Assembly: GCF_030908215.1 (NCBI RefSeq)
Contig: NZ_JAVFJK010000002.1
Coordinates: forward strand, 372,001-436,000
DNA from: Sinomonas sp. ASV486
Lineage (GTDB): Bacteria > Actinomycetota > Actinomycetes > Actinomycetales > Micrococcaceae
DNA length: 64,000 nt
Direction: 5' to 3'
Shown: positions 40,672-49,991 of the stretch, in pieces
How positions within the stretch are numbered: the first letter of the stretch is position 1
How the letters are laid out: each line of letters starts with the position of its first letter
Notes under the pieces: generated by a model
Seen by the model: the letters and a program-made list of their open reading frames with translations, nothing else
Database searches by the model: none
What the model was told of the DNA's origin: nothing
Made by a program: the position numbers and the translations under genes

Positions 40672-41922
40672 GTGAAGACCCCCACAGCACCGGCCCTGGG
40701 CCTCAGGCAGAACCTCTCGCAGTTCATGCTCCTCGTCGCTGTCAACGCTCTCGTCGGCGGAACGCTCGGACAGGAGCGCACGGTCCTGCCGCTGCTCGCG
40801 ACGCACACGTTCAACCTCGGCCTCTACACGAGCGCGCTGACGTACATCCTCGCGTTCGGCCTGTCCAAGGCCGCGATGAACTACTTTGCGGGCACCCTCT
40901 CGGACCGCTTCGGGCGCAAGCCCGTGCTCGTGGCGGGCTGGATCGTCGCGATCCCCGTGCCGCTCATGCTCATCTTCGGCCCGACCTGGGGTTGGATCGT
41001 GGCAGCGAACGTGCTCCTCGGCATCAGCCAGGGCCTCACGTGGTCCACCACCGTGGTCATGAAGATGGACCTCGTCGGCCCGAAGCAGCGCGGCCTCGCA
41101 ATGGGCTTCAACGAAGCGGCCGGGTACCTCGGCGTCGCGCTCACTGCCCTCGCGACCGGCTACATCGCGGCCGAGTACGGCCTGCGGCCGGGCCCGTTCC
41201 TCGTTGGCGCAGCGTACATCGCCCTGGGCCTCGGGCTCTCGGTCCTGAGAGTCCGCGAGACGCACCACCACGCCAAGGTCGAGGCCGCCCAGCACGTCTC
41301 CTCACACGATGCCGCCCATGGGAACCTCACCAACGGACAGGTCTTCGCGCTCACGAGCTTCAAGGACCGTTCGCTCTCGGCCGTGAGCCAGGCGGGCCTC
41401 GTCAACAACCTCAACGACGGTCTCGCGTGGGGACTCTTCCCCGTCCTGTTCGCCTCGGCCGGGCTGAGCCTCGGGCAGATCGGCATCCTCGCCGCCGTCT
41501 ACCCGGCGGTGTGGGGCGCGGGGCAGCTCGTGACTGGCGCCGCGTCGGACAAGTACGGGCGCAAGTGGCTCATCGCCGCCGGCATGGTGGTGCAGGCCGT
41601 GGGCCTCGGGATGGTCGCCGCCGGTCACGGTTTCGGGATCTGGCTCGCCGCCGCCGTCCTGCTCGGGCTGGGCACGGCAATGGTCTACCCGACCCTGCTC
41701 GCCGCCATCGGCGACGTCGCGCACCCGACCTGGCGCGCCCGCTCGGTGGGCATCTACCGCCTGTGGCGCGACGGAGGCTTCGCGGTGGGCGCGCTCCTCT
41801 CCGGAATTCTCGCCGACCTCTACGGCCTGCCGGCCGCGATCGCCGCAGTGGGGGCTCTCACGGCACTGTCCGGCATTGTCGTCGCGGTCCGGATGCGCGG
41901 GAATGACCACGTGGCCGCGTAG
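40672..41922 (+). CDS. MFS transporter controlled by the ArsR-rhodanese regulator
   Basis: The 416-residue protein has 12 helices, motif A as GTLSDRFGRKPVLVAG, a second copy TGAASDKYGRKWLIAAG between the halves, and a His-rich central loop (ETHHHAKVEAAQHVSSHDAAHG). The divergent regulator suggests export of a thiol-reactive compound, metal complex or sulfur species; this is inference. The GTG start is eight bases after GGAG, which lies inside the inverted operator copy, so regulator binding could also affect translation start or transcription start. Confidence 0.88.
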   Translation: MKTPTAPALGLRQNLSQFMLLVAVNALVGGTLGQERTVLPLLATHTFNLGLYTSALTYILAFGLSKAAMNYFAGTLSDRFGRKPVLVAGWIVAIPVPLMLIFGPTWGWIVAANVLLGISQGLTWSTTVVMKMDLVGPKQRGLAMGFNEAAGYLGVALTALATGYIAAEYGLRPGPFLVGAAYIALGLGLSVLRVRETHHHAKVEAAQHVSSHDAAHGNLTNGQVFALTSFKDRSLSAVSQAGLVNNLNDGLAWGLFPVLFASAGLSLGQIGILAAVYPAVWGAGQLVTGAASDKYGRKWLIAAGMVVQAVGLGMVAAGHGFGIWLAAAVLLGLGTAMVYPTLLAAIGDVAHPTWRARSVGIYRLWRDGGFAVGALLSGILADLYGLPAAIAAVGALTALSGIVVAVRMRGNDHVAA

Positions 41923-41946
41923 TGCCGGGCGAAGCACCCCGCGGGC

Positions 41947-41994
41947 ACGGTGACGCACGACGGCGGGTGCCCACCCGCCGTCGTGCGTCACCGT
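41947..41994. terminator. Perfect 23-bp bidirectional terminator with GCACGACGGCG core
   Basis: Arms at 41947-41969 and 41972-41994 pair perfectly around a 2-base loop, between the convergent MFS and TetR genes. This is among the longest hairpins in the window and contains the recurring GCACGACGGCG core. Confidence 0.75.
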
Positions 41995-41998
41995 TGAA

Positions 41999-42709
41999 TC
42001 AGATCACCGAGGCGGCGTCGCGGTCGTGGTCCGCCGAGCGCCAGCCCTGCCGGTGGAGTCGCTCAACGCCGGCGAGCAGGAGGTCGATGCCGAACTCGAA
42101 CTCGAACCGGTCGTCGCAGCCCGATCCCACCACCGTCCCCGGATCGTGGGGGCGGCTCATCGCGACGGCCACGATGCCCGGGTACGTCGCCATCATGTAC
42201 TGCGCCACCTCGGGCGAAAGCTCCTCGGCCTGCGCGGGGCTCGTCTCGTGGAGCTCCTGGGTGAAACCGAAGATCCGGCTGCCGAGCGTGTGCATGACGT
42301 GGTGGACGAGGTCCGCCGACAGACCCCCGGCGAGGAACATGCGGATCGTCGAGTCCGTGTAGGCGAGGACCACCGGGGTGGGCGCGGATTGGGCCTCCAG
42401 GACGCGGCGCGCCCACGGATGCCGGAGCATGACGTCGCGGGCGGAGAGGGTCCGTCGGCGCACGTTCGCAAGCCAGTCCGGACCATCCTGCGGCAGCTCG
42501 ATCTCGCCGATCACGGAATCGACGATTCCGTTGAGGAGCTCGTCCTTGCTGGCGACGTGCTTGTAGAGCGCCATCGGAACGACACCGAGGGCCTGGGCGA
42601 GTTTCCGCATGCTGATCGCCTCGAGCCCGGCGTCGTCTGCGAGGGCGACGGCTGCGAGCAGCACACGCTCTCGGTTGAGCGGTTCCCTGTGCCCTGAGTC
42701 ATCTGCCAT
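41999..42709 (-). CDS. TetR-family repressor (TetR_C_1 type)
   Basis: The 236-residue protein has the TetR helix-turn-helix LNRERVLLAAVALADDAGLEAISMRKLAQALGVVPMALYKHVASKDELL, split by the usual turn. Its C-terminal ligand domain resembles TetR_C_1 (MLRHPWARRVLEAQ, then STIRMFLAGGLSADLVHHVMHTLGS). The ATG at 42709 excludes a 30-codon extension that would run through the operators. It is divergent from a DUF4386 gene, with two identical-plan operators in between. Confidence 0.9.
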   Translation of the reverse strand: MADDSGHREPLNRERVLLAAVALADDAGLEAISMRKLAQALGVVPMALYKHVASKDELLNGIVDSVIGEIELPQDGPDWLANVRRRTLSARDVMLRHPWARRVLEAQSAPTPVVLAYTDSTIRMFLAGGLSADLVHHVMHTLGSRIFGFTQELHETSPAQAEELSPEVAQYMMATYPGIVAVAMSRPHDPGTVVGSGCDDRFEFEFGIDLLLAGVERLHRQGWRSADHDRDAASVI

Positions 42710-42744
42710 GACCAGATCCCAGTCTTCCTTCTGCCAATTGACAA

Positions 42745-42794
42745 GTGTACAGCGTACACCTACCGTTGAGATATAGAAGGTGTACGCCGTACAC
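42745..42794. promoter_or_regulatory. Two TetR operators GTGTAC-N3-GTACAC, 35 bp apart
   Basis: GTGTACAGCGTACAC (42745-42759) and GTGTACGCCGTACAC (42780-42794) are 15-bp dyads with identical arms, lying between the divergent TetR and DUF4386 genes. One copy probably covers each promoter. A TATAGA-like -10 element lies between them. Confidence 0.75.
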
Positions 42795-42830
42795 CTCACT
42801 CAGAATCTCAACCTCAGGAACGGGATTACC

Positions 42831-43532
42831 ATGGCCTCGACACGGCGCACGGCAATCGTCATCGGCACGTCCTTCCTCATCACGCACGTCACGTCGGTCG
42901 TGGGCATGGTGCTCTACGGCCCGATCCTGACGAGCACCGACTACACCGCGCACCTCTCCGGCCCCGGCGCGAGCGGCGGCGCGCTCCTCGGGGCGCTGCT
43001 CGAGGTGATCCTCTCCCTCGCGATCGTGGGGACTGGCGTGGCCTTCTTCCCTGTGATCAGGCGGCTCGGTGAGGGGATGGCCCTCGGCTACGCGGCACTG
43101 CGCACACTCGAGGCGGCCGTCATCGCCGTCGGCGTCACGCCGCTCATCGCGGCCGTCGCACTCGCCCAGGCACCCGAGGCGGCCGGGAGCGCCGGGCTCG
43201 TCCAGGCCCTCGCGGCCGTGCACAACTGGACGTTCATCGTGGGCCCCGGCCTCATCTGCCCGGCGAACACCGTGGTGCTCGCCGCGGTCCTGTTCCGCTC
43301 CCGGCTCGTGCCCCGCGTGATCCCAGTCCTCGGCTTCGTAGGCGCCCCGCTCGTCTTCGCCCTGAACGCATGGCAGGTGCTCACCCTCACGCCGCAGGCG
43401 CCGGCTTGGGCCGCGGCGGCCGTCGTGCCGATCTTCGCGTGGGAGGTCAGCCTGGCCGTGTACCTGATCGTCAAGGGATTCCGCCCCGCGCCGGCCCAGA
43501 GCGGCCGGGTCGCTCAGGCAGTCCTCGCCTGA
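42831..43532 (+). CDS. DUF4386 family membrane protein
   Basis: The 233-residue protein has six to seven hydrophobic helices and the family start TAIVIGTSFLITHVTSVVGMVLYGPIL. A later VHNWTFIVGPGLICPANTVVLAAVLF and a conserved PLVFALNAW segment fit DUF4386. Function is unknown. It is controlled by the adjacent TetR repressor, which makes it inducible by some ligand, perhaps a membrane-active compound. AGGAA lies ten bases before the ATG. Confidence 0.82.
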   Translation: MASTRRTAIVIGTSFLITHVTSVVGMVLYGPILTSTDYTAHLSGPGASGGALLGALLEVILSLAIVGTGVAFFPVIRRLGEGMALGYAALRTLEAAVIAVGVTPLIAAVALAQAPEAAGSAGLVQALAAVHNWTFIVGPGLICPANTVVLAAVLFRSRLVPRVIPVLGFVGAPLVFALNAWQVLTLTPQAPAWAAAAVVPIFAWEVSLAVYLIVKGFRPAPAQSGRVAQAVLA

Positions 43533-43640
43533 TCGACAGTCAGAACCAAAGGGGTGCCCGCCCGCCGTCGTGCACTGTGCCCTGGCCCTTCTCCTTCCAG
43601 ACTATCGGCGGGGCAGGGGCTTCCGGCAAGGGCCTCGCCC

Positions 43641-45185
43641 GTGCTGACATTGCTGGCTGTGGAGACTGTGGAGAGCCATCAGGTGGTGATCGCGGGCGGC
43701 GGGCCGACGGGGCTCATGCTCGCGGCCGAGCTCGCGCTGGCGGGGACGGACGCGGTGATCGTCGAGAGGCGCGCGGACCAGGAGGTCGAAGGGGCTCGGG
43801 CTGGCGGCGTGCACTCCCGCACGCTCGAGGTCTGGGACCAGCGCGGCGTCGCAGAACAGTTCCTCGCGGCGGGGAAGACCATGCAGATCACAGGCTTCGC
43901 CGGGATCCCGCTGGACATGAGCGACTTCCCCTCCCGCCACCCGTACAGCCTCGCACTGCGCCAGGGGGACATCGAACGCATCCTGGCCGGCTGGGTCCTC
44001 GACGAGCTGGGCGTCCCGATCCAGCGCGGGCGCGAGGTGACGGGCTTCACGCAGGAGGCGGGCGGCGTCGTCGTGCGCCTCTCCGACGGCCCGACGCTCG
44101 AGGCGGATTACCTCGTCGGGTGCGACGGCGGCCGCAGCCTCGTGCGCAGGGCGGCCGGCATCGGGTTCCCCGGCTGGGACCCGTCGGTGAGCTCGCTCAT
44201 CGCCGAGGTGGAGGTCGACGAGCGGCCCGAGCCGAGCCTGCGCTACACCGAGGAGGGCACGCAGGCCGTCGGGCCGATCGGCGACGGGAGCAAGGTGCGG
44301 GTCGTCGTGACCGAGAGGTACGAGGGAAATGGGGGAGGGACGGCGCGGGGCGAGCCGACCCTCGATGACGTGCGGCGCGCGCTCGTTGCGCACTGGGGCA
44401 ACGACTTCGGCGTGCACAGCCCCTCGTGGATCTCGCGGTTCACCGACATGACGCGGCAGGCCGAGGCCTACCGGGCTGGCCGCGTCCTGCTCGCGGGCGA
44501 CGCCGCGCACATCCACTACCCAGTGGGCGGGCAGGGCCTTGGCACCGGGGTGCAGGATGCCGTGAACCTGGGCTGGAAGCTCGCGCAGGTGGTCAAGGGG
44601 GTCTCACCAGAGACCCTGCTGGACACGTACCACACGGAGCGCCACCCGGTTGCGGCCCGGGTGCTGCAGAACACCATGGCCCAGACCGCGCTCACACGGC
44701 GCGACGCTCGAATGGACGCCCTCCGGGGAACCATGGCCGAGCTCCTCGGCATGGACGAGCCACGCCGACGGTTCGCCGGGATGATCTCCGGCCTCGACAT
44801 CCAGTACGACCTCGGCCCCGCCGGCTCCAGCCCCGGGCACCCGCTCGTGGGCCGCAGGATGCCGGATCTCGATCTGGCCACTGCGGCCGGGCCGCGGCGG
44901 GTGTTCGAGCTGCTCCACGAGGCCCGGCCGGTGCTGTTGGGCTTCGGCACTGCCTTCGATTCCGCGCCGCGGGCAGAGCAGGTGCGGGTTGTCGCGGCGA
45001 CGCACACCCTGGCGCACGACGGCGCGTGGCAGCTTCCGGTCCTCGGTCCGGTTCCGGCCCCGGAGGCAGTGCTGATCCGGCCGGACGGCTACGTCGCATG
45101 GGCCGGATCCGCCGGGTCCCCAGAGGTGGGGCTGCGCGAGGCGCTGGGCCGTTGGTTCGGCCCCGGCGCCGCGGAGGCAAGCTGA
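43641..45185 (+). CDS. FAD-dependent aromatic monooxygenase (PheA/TfdB family)
   Basis: The protein of about 514 residues has the FAD Rossmann motif VVIAGGGPTGLMLAAELALAG, the DG motif LVGCDGGRSLVRRAAGI, and the second FAD motif AGRVLLAGDAAHIHYPVGGQGLGTGVQDAVNLGWKLA. A C-terminal thioredoxin-like domain (about 400-510) is typical of the phenol/polyketide hydroxylase subgroup. It hydroxylates an aromatic ring using NADPH and oxygen; the substrate is unknown. The start is uncertain: GTG at 43641 has AAGGG upstream, while GTG at 43659 or 43668 is also possible. Confidence 0.87.
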   Translation: MLTLLAVETVESHQVVIAGGGPTGLMLAAELALAGTDAVIVERRADQEVEGARAGGVHSRTLEVWDQRGVAEQFLAAGKTMQITGFAGIPLDMSDFPSRHPYSLALRQGDIERILAGWVLDELGVPIQRGREVTGFTQEAGGVVVRLSDGPTLEADYLVGCDGGRSLVRRAAGIGFPGWDPSVSSLIAEVEVDERPEPSLRYTEEGTQAVGPIGDGSKVRVVVTERYEGNGGGTARGEPTLDDVRRALVAHWGNDFGVHSPSWISRFTDMTRQAEAYRAGRVLLAGDAAHIHYPVGGQGLGTGVQDAVNLGWKLAQVVKGVSPETLLDTYHTERHPVAARVLQNTMAQTALTRRDARMDALRGTMAELLGMDEPRRRFAGMISGLDIQYDLGPAGSSPGHPLVGRRMPDLDLATAAGPRRVFELLHEARPVLLGFGTAFDSAPRAEQVRVVAATHTLAHDGAWQLPVLGPVPAPEAVLIRPDGYVAWAGSAGSPEVGLREALGRWFGPGAAEAS

Positions 45186-45221
45186 CCTACTCCATGCCCG
45201 AGACAGCCGAGGAAACCGCAA

Positions 45222-45256
45222 GGTCTTCGGCGTCTGCACAGCCGGCGCCGAAGACC
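45222..45256. terminator. Hairpin between the convergent monooxygenase and glcG genes
   Basis: GGTCTTCGGCG (45222-45232) pairs with CGCCGAAGACC (45246-45256), extended imperfectly by GCAA/CTGC on the outside. It lies between convergent genes and can serve both. Confidence 0.6.
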
Positions 45257-45333
45257 TCTGCGGTAGTCTCCCACCCCCGCGCCCTCGAAGCCTGCCGTCG
45301 TACGCCCACGGAACAGGCCCCTCAGGCCAGCCC

Positions 45334-45762
45334 TCAGGCGACCTGCGCGGTCAGGCCAGCGGCCTGGATGGCCTTGGCTGCGGCGGTCTCGTCATTGTCC
45401 GAGGTGTCGCCGCTGATGCCGACCGCACCCTCGACCGCACCGTCGTCGCCGCGGACGATCACTCCGCCCGGCACCGGGATGAGACGTCCGCCCAGGGCCG
45501 CGGCCGCAGCGCTGATGAAGTAGGCCTGCTGCTCGGCCCGCTCCATGAGAGCCCGCGACCCCATGCCCAGGGCGAGGGCCCCGTACGCCTTGCCGTGCGC
45601 GATCTCGAAGCGGTTGTTCGAGGCGCCGTCCTCCCGCGCCGCGGCCACCACGTGGCCGCCGGCATCGAGCACCACGACGGTCAACGGCTTGAAGCCGTGC
45701 TGCCGTCCCACGGCGAGCGCCTCGTCGACCACGCTGCGGGCCGTGGCGAGTCCGATGCTCAC
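45334..45762 (-). CDS. glcG: GlcG/HbpS family protein
   Basis: The 142-residue protein has the family pattern: [38 protein letters not shown], a central [22 protein letters not shown], and [13 protein letters not shown] then [21 protein letters not shown]. GlcG is encoded in the E. coli glycolate operon with unknown role; relatives such as HbpS bind haem. Its GTG overlaps the malate synthase stop (GTGA), so it belongs to the glycolate/glyoxylate locus. Confidence 0.88.
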   Translation of the reverse strand: MSIGLATARSVVDEALAVGRQHGFKPLTVVVLDAGGHVVAAAREDGASNNRFEIAHGKAYGALALGMGSRALMERAEQQAYFISAAAAALGGRLIPVPGGVIVRGDDGAVEGAVGISGDTSDNDETAAAKAIQAAGLTAQVA

Positions 45763-47945
45763 GAGGCGCTCCGGACCAGGACGTCGGCCTGCTTCTGTGC
45801 CGCGCGGTGGCGGTGCAGGATCGGCTCGGTGTAGCCGGAGGGCTGGCTGGCGCCGTCGAGCACGAGGTCGCGCGCCGCGAGGAAGGCCTCGGAGTCGAAC
45901 GAGGGCGCCATGGGCACGTAGGTCGGGTCCGAGGCATTCTGCTCGTCGACCACGGCAGCCATGCGCCGCAGCGCGTCCTCCACCTGCTCCCTGGTGATGA
46001 TGCCGTGCAGGAGCCAGTTGGAGACGTGTTGGGAGCTGATGCGGCAGGTGGCGCGGTCCTCCATGAGGGGGGTGCCCTCGATGTCGGGGACCTTGGAGCA
46101 GCCCACGCCGGCGCTCACCCAGCGCACCACATAGCCGAGCGTGCTCTGGATGTTGTTGTCCAGCTCGTTGCGCCGGGCCTCGTCGTCCCACTGGGCCGGA
46201 TCGCCGAGCGGAAGGGTGAGGAGCTGGCGGAGCGTGGACCGCCGGCCCGCGCCCAGTTCGGCCTGCCGCGCGTCCACGTCGACCTGGTGGTAGTGGATGG
46301 CGTGCAGGGTCGCAGCGGTCGGGGAGGGGACCCACGCGCAGTTGGCCCCGGCGAGCGGGTGCGCGATCTTCTGCTCGAGCATGTCAGCGAGGTTGTCCGG
46401 GGCAGCCCACATGCCCTTGCCGATCTGGGCGCGGCCGCGGAAACCGCACTCGAGCCCGATGTCCACGTTCGATTCCTCGTAGGCCTTGATCCAGCTGGTG
46501 GAGCGCATGTCCGCCTTGCGGACCATGGGCCCGGCGAGCATCGAGGTATGGATCTCATCGCCGGTGCGGTCGAGGAAGCCCGTGTTGATGAACACGACCC
46601 GCTCGCGGGCCTCCCAGATGCACGCCTTGAGGTTCGCCGAGGTGCGGCGCTCCTCGTCCATGATGCCGATCTTGAGGGTGAGCGGCTCGAGGCCGAGCAC
46701 CGATTCGGCACCGGCGAGGAGGGCGCAGGCCACGGCCACCTCCTGCGGCCCGTGCATCTTGGGCTTGACGATGTACACGGACCCGGCGCGGGAGTTCCCG
46801 CCGGCGTGCGCCCCGCGCAGGTCGTGCACCGAGCCGAGCCCGGTGAACAGCGCATCGAGGATCTCCTCGGGGACGGGGTTCCCGGCGGCGTCGAGCACCG
46901 CATCACTGGTCATGAGGTGGCCCACCTGGCGGATGAGCAGGAGCGACCGGCCGGGCAGCGTCAGGTCGGTCCCGTCGGGCGCGGTGTAGACGCGGTCGGC
47001 GTTGAGGCTGCGGCTGTAGGTGCGGCCGCCCTTGCTGACCTCTGCCGTGAGCGTGCCCTGCATGAGCTGGAGCCAGTTGCGGTAGCCGGACACCTTGTCC
47101 TCGGCGTCCACGGCGGCCACCGAGTCCTCGAGGTCCATGATGGTGGTGAGCGCGGCCTCGAGCACCACGTCCTTGACGCCCGCGGGGTCGCCGGATCCGA
47201 TGGGGTGCCCTCGGTCGATCTGGATCTCGAGGTGCAGGCCGTGGTGCGTCAGCAGGATGGCCTCGGGGGCCGCTCCGTCCCCGCGGAAGCCCGCGAGCTG
47301 CTCGGGGTCGGCGAGGCCCGTCGCGCCGTCGGCCGTCTCTGCCACGAGCGTGCCGGCCTCGATCCGGTACGCCGTCACCTGTGCGTGGGAGCCGCGGGCC
47401 AGGGGCACGCTCTCGTCGAGGACCTGCCGGGCCCGGGCCACGACGGCCTGGCCGCGCACGGGGTTGTACCCCGCGGTCCGCTCCCGGCCCTCGGCCTCAT
47501 CGATCACGTCGGTGCCGTAGAAGGCGTCATAGAGCGAGCCCCAGCGGGCGTTGGCAGCATTGGCGGCGAAACGCGCGTTGAGGAGCGGCACCACGAGCTG
47601 CGGGCCCGAGATGGTGGCGATCTCGGGGTCCACGCGGTCGGTCGAGATGCTGAAGTCCTCGGGCTCGTCCACGAGGTAGCCGATCGAGCGGAGGAAGGCC
47701 TCGTAGGCGTCCTGGTCCACGCCGCCCGCGCCCGTGGAGCGGTGGAACTCGTCGATCTGCGCCTGGATCCGGTCGCGGACGTCGAGCAGCTCGCGCACCC
47801 GCGGGGAGAAGTCCTCGATGAGCGCCGCGGCGCCGGCCCAGAAGGCATCCTCCTCGATGCCGGTCCCGGGAAGGGCATCGTCGCGGACGAAGGCGTGGAG
47901 CGCCCCCGCGACGTGCAGCCCGTGGATATCAGTTCGCTCGGCCAT
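45759..47945 (-). CDS. glcB: Malate synthase G
   Basis: At 728 residues it is full length for the G isoform. Recognisable parts are [19 protein letters not shown] (catalytic region), [16 protein letters not shown]-like [53 protein letters not shown] and [26 protein letters not shown] (broken here for length). It condenses glyoxylate with acetyl-CoA to malate. GAGGAG precedes the ATG. It is divergent from the permease and oxidase genes that would produce glyoxylate from glycolate. Confidence 0.95.
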   Translation of the reverse strand: MAERTDIHGLHVAGALHAFVRDDALPGTGIEEDAFWAGAAALIEDFSPRVRELLDVRDRIQAQIDEFHRSTGAGGVDQDAYEAFLRSIGYLVDEPEDFSISTDRVDPEIATISGPQLVVPLLNARFAANAANARWGSLYDAFYGTDVIDEAEGRERTAGYNPVRGQAVVARARQVLDESVPLARGSHAQVTAYRIEAGTLVAETADGATGLADPEQLAGFRGDGAAPEAILLTHHGLHLEIQIDRGHPIGSGDPAGVKDVVLEAALTTIMDLEDSVAAVDAEDKVSGYRNWLQLMQGTLTAEVSKGGRTYSRSLNADRVYTAPDGTDLTLPGRSLLLIRQVGHLMTSDAVLDAAGNPVPEEILDALFTGLGSVHDLRGAHAGGNSRAGSVYIVKPKMHGPQEVAVACALLAGAESVLGLEPLTLKIGIMDEERRTSANLKACIWEARERVVFINTGFLDRTGDEIHTSMLAGPMVRKADMRSTSWIKAYEESNVDIGLECGFRGRAQIGKGMWAAPDNLADMLEQKIAHPLAGANCAWVPSPTAATLHAIHYHQVDVDARQAELGAGRRSTLRQLLTLPLGDPAQWDDEARRNELDNNIQSTLGYVVRWVSAGVGCSKVPDIEGTPLMEDRATCRISSQHVSNWLLHGIITREQVEDALRRMAAVVDEQNASDPTYVPMAPSFDSEAFLAARDLVLDGASQPSGYTEPILHRHRAAQKQADVLVRSAS

Positions 47946-47969
47946 GATGACTCCTCGCCATGAGGCATT

Positions 47970-48001
47970 TTTCGTAAATGCGGAGTTTCGTAATGCGGAA
48001 A
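47970..48001. promoter_or_regulatory. Tandem 16-bp repeat TTTCGTAAATGCGGAG/TTTCGTAATGCGGAAA upstream of glcB
   Basis: Two contiguous copies differ by one inserted A and the last bases. The second has partial dyad symmetry (TTTC...GAAA), as seen in IclR-type operators that control glyoxylate genes. They lie 25 bp before the malate synthase start. The regulator is not encoded beside the locus. Confidence 0.5.
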
Positions 48002-48103
48002 ACGTATCTCATTCAACAAGAAAGGTAGCCAGCACTGCGACGATCTGTCAACGGCCGCCCGCGACACGGACACCCATCGGCCGCCGCTGGCGAAAGTGGC
48101 CTG

Positions 48104-48133
48104 ACCACTGTGGACCGACCATTGACCAGTGGT
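48104..48133. promoter_or_regulatory. ACCACTG/CAGTGGT dyad with TGACCA direct repeat upstream of the permease
   Basis: ACCACTG (48104-48110) and CAGTGGT (48127-48133) are inverted, and TGACCA also repeats 21 bp apart. The site lies about 90 bp before the permease start. FadR-subfamily GntR regulators control many lactate and glycolate operons, but the arms do not match a known consensus well. Confidence 0.4.
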
Positions 48134-48224
48134 GCAGCTCACATCTAAACTCGGCGACGGCACCTCTCGGATCACGGAAACAAAGTTCCGCTGTTATGGC
48201 GCGGACACAGACAAAGGAGTCTCT

Positions 48225-49940
48225 GTGAGTACCTTCCACCAGATCGTCGACCCCCTGAACGGGCCGCTCGCCCTCTCGGCACTTCTTGCGGCCCTTCCCC
48301 TTCTCCTGCTCTTCGTGATGCTCGGCATCTTCCGCACCAAGGCGTGGAAGGCCGCCGTCGCGAGCCTCGTCCTCTCGATCGCCCTGGCCATCCTGGTCTG
48401 GCAGATGCCGCCGGGCCAGGCCCTCTCGGCCACTGCCGAGGGCGCCTTCTACGGCGTCTTCCCTATCCTGTGGATCCTCATCAATGCACTCTGGGTCTAC
48501 AAGCTCACGGTGGCGACCCGCTGGTTCGGCGTCCTCGGTGACACCATCCGCTCCATCTCGGCCGACCTGCGGATCCTCGCCATTCTCATCGCGTTCTGCT
48601 TCGGCGCGCTCCTCGAGGCCCTTGCCGGCTTCGGCGCACCCGTCGCCATCACCGCCGCCATGCTCGTCGCGGCGGGCATGAAGCCTCTCAAGTCGGCCAT
48701 GGTGGCCCTCCTCGCGAACACGGCGCCGGTCGCCTTCGGCGCGATGGCCTCCCCGGTCATCGCGCTCAGCGGCGTCACTGGCATCCCGCTCGCCACGGTC
48801 TCGGCGATGGCGGGCCGGCAGACCCCGTTCCTCGCCCTCATCGTGCCGCTCCTCCTCGTGTTCATCGTCGACGGCAAGCGCGGCGTCCGGCAGACCTGGC
48901 CCGCGGCCGTCGTCGGCGGCGTGGTGTTCGCCATCGTCCAGTTCCTGACCTCGAACTTCTTCACCGTCGAGCTCACGGACGTCCTCGCGAGCATCGTCGC
49001 CATCGCGGCCGTCCTGCTCCTGCTGCGCGTCTGGCAGCCGGCGGCTCCTCTCGACACCCACGCGACCGAGCCTCTCGTCGAGAGCGTGCACGCCCAGCAG
49101 GGAGCGGCCTCGGCGCACGACGGCGGTTCCTCCTCGGCGGCGAGCGGCGCCTCGGGCGAGTCGCGGCCGGGAGACGGCAGCACCGCCGTCGGACGTCCCG
49201 GCACTCGCGAGATCTGGATGGCGGTCGCCCCGTACCTCGTGATCATCGCCGTCTTCTCCCTGTCCCAGGTTCCCGTGGTCAAGGCGTGGCTCACCGCGGT
49301 GGGGGGCTTCTCCTTCCGCTGGCCTGCCCTCGACGTGGTGGACCCGAGCGGCAAGCAGGCCGGCTCGCAGATCATGCGGTTCGACCACCTCAAGGCCACC
49401 GGGACCCTGCTGCTCATCTCCGGTCTGATCACGCTCGCGGTCTACCGGATCCCGTTCGGACGCGCCGTGCGGATCTACGGAGACACCCTCAAGGTGCTGC
49501 GCTGGACCATCCTCACGGTCAGCGCCGTCCTGGCACTCTCGTTCGTCATGAACCTGTCCGGGCAGACCGGAACGCTCGGCATCGCCCTCGCCTCCGCTGG
49601 CGGCATCTTCGCGCTCCTCTCCCCCCTGCTCGGCTGGATCGGCGTGGCCCTGACCGGCTCGGACACCTCGTCCAATTCCCTGTTCGGACAGCTCCAGGTC
49701 ACCGCCGCGGCGCACACCGGGCTCTCCCCGGTCCTCATGGCCGCGACCAACTCCTCGGCGGGCGTGCTGGGGAAGATGCTCTCGCTCCAGAACCTCGCCG
49801 TCGCCGCGGCGGCCGTGGGCCTCGACGGGTCCGAGAGCACGCTGTTCCGGCGCCTCCTCGGCTGGAGCCTCGGCCTCCTCGTGGTCCTCACTGCCCTCGT
49901 GCTCCTCCAGACCGGCGTCCTGTCCTGGATGGTTCCGTGA
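48225..49940 (+). CDS. glcA: L-lactate/glycolate permease (LctP family; GlcA by context)
   Basis: The 571-residue membrane protein has about 13 helices and LctP signatures: FPILWILINALWVYKLTV, FCFGALLEALAGFGAPVAITAAML, and TGSDTSSNSLFGQLQVTAA near the end. A non-conserved Ser/Gly-rich loop (about 305-350) is inserted between helices. LldP and GlcA both carry lactate and glycolate; the neighbours GlcD, GlcB and GlcG make glycolate the better guess. GTG follows AAAGGAG by five bases. Confidence 0.88.
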   Translation: MSTFHQIVDPLNGPLALSALLAALPLLLLFVMLGIFRTKAWKAAVASLVLSIALAILVWQMPPGQALSATAEGAFYGVFPILWILINALWVYKLTVATRWFGVLGDTIRSISADLRILAILIAFCFGALLEALAGFGAPVAITAAMLVAAGMKPLKSAMVALLANTAPVAFGAMASPVIALSGVTGIPLATVSAMAGRQTPFLALIVPLLLVFIVDGKRGVRQTWPAAVVGGVVFAIVQFLTSNFFTVELTDVLASIVAIAAVLLLLRVWQPAAPLDTHATEPLVESVHAQQGAASAHDGGSSSAASGASGESRPGDGSTAVGRPGTREIWMAVAPYLVIIAVFSLSQVPVVKAWLTAVGGFSFRWPALDVVDPSGKQAGSQIMRFDHLKATGTLLLISGLITLAVYRIPFGRAVRIYGDTLKVLRWTILTVSAVLALSFVMNLSGQTGTLGIALASAGGIFALLSPLLGWIGVALTGSDTSSNSLFGQLQVTAAAHTGLSPVLMAATNSSAGVLGKMLSLQNLAVAAAAVGLDGSESTLFRRLLGWSLGLLVVLTALVLLQTGVLSWMVP

Positions 49941-49991
49941 CCGGCCGCGCCGTCGTCCCCTACGATCACCACAACACCCGAGAAGGCATCC

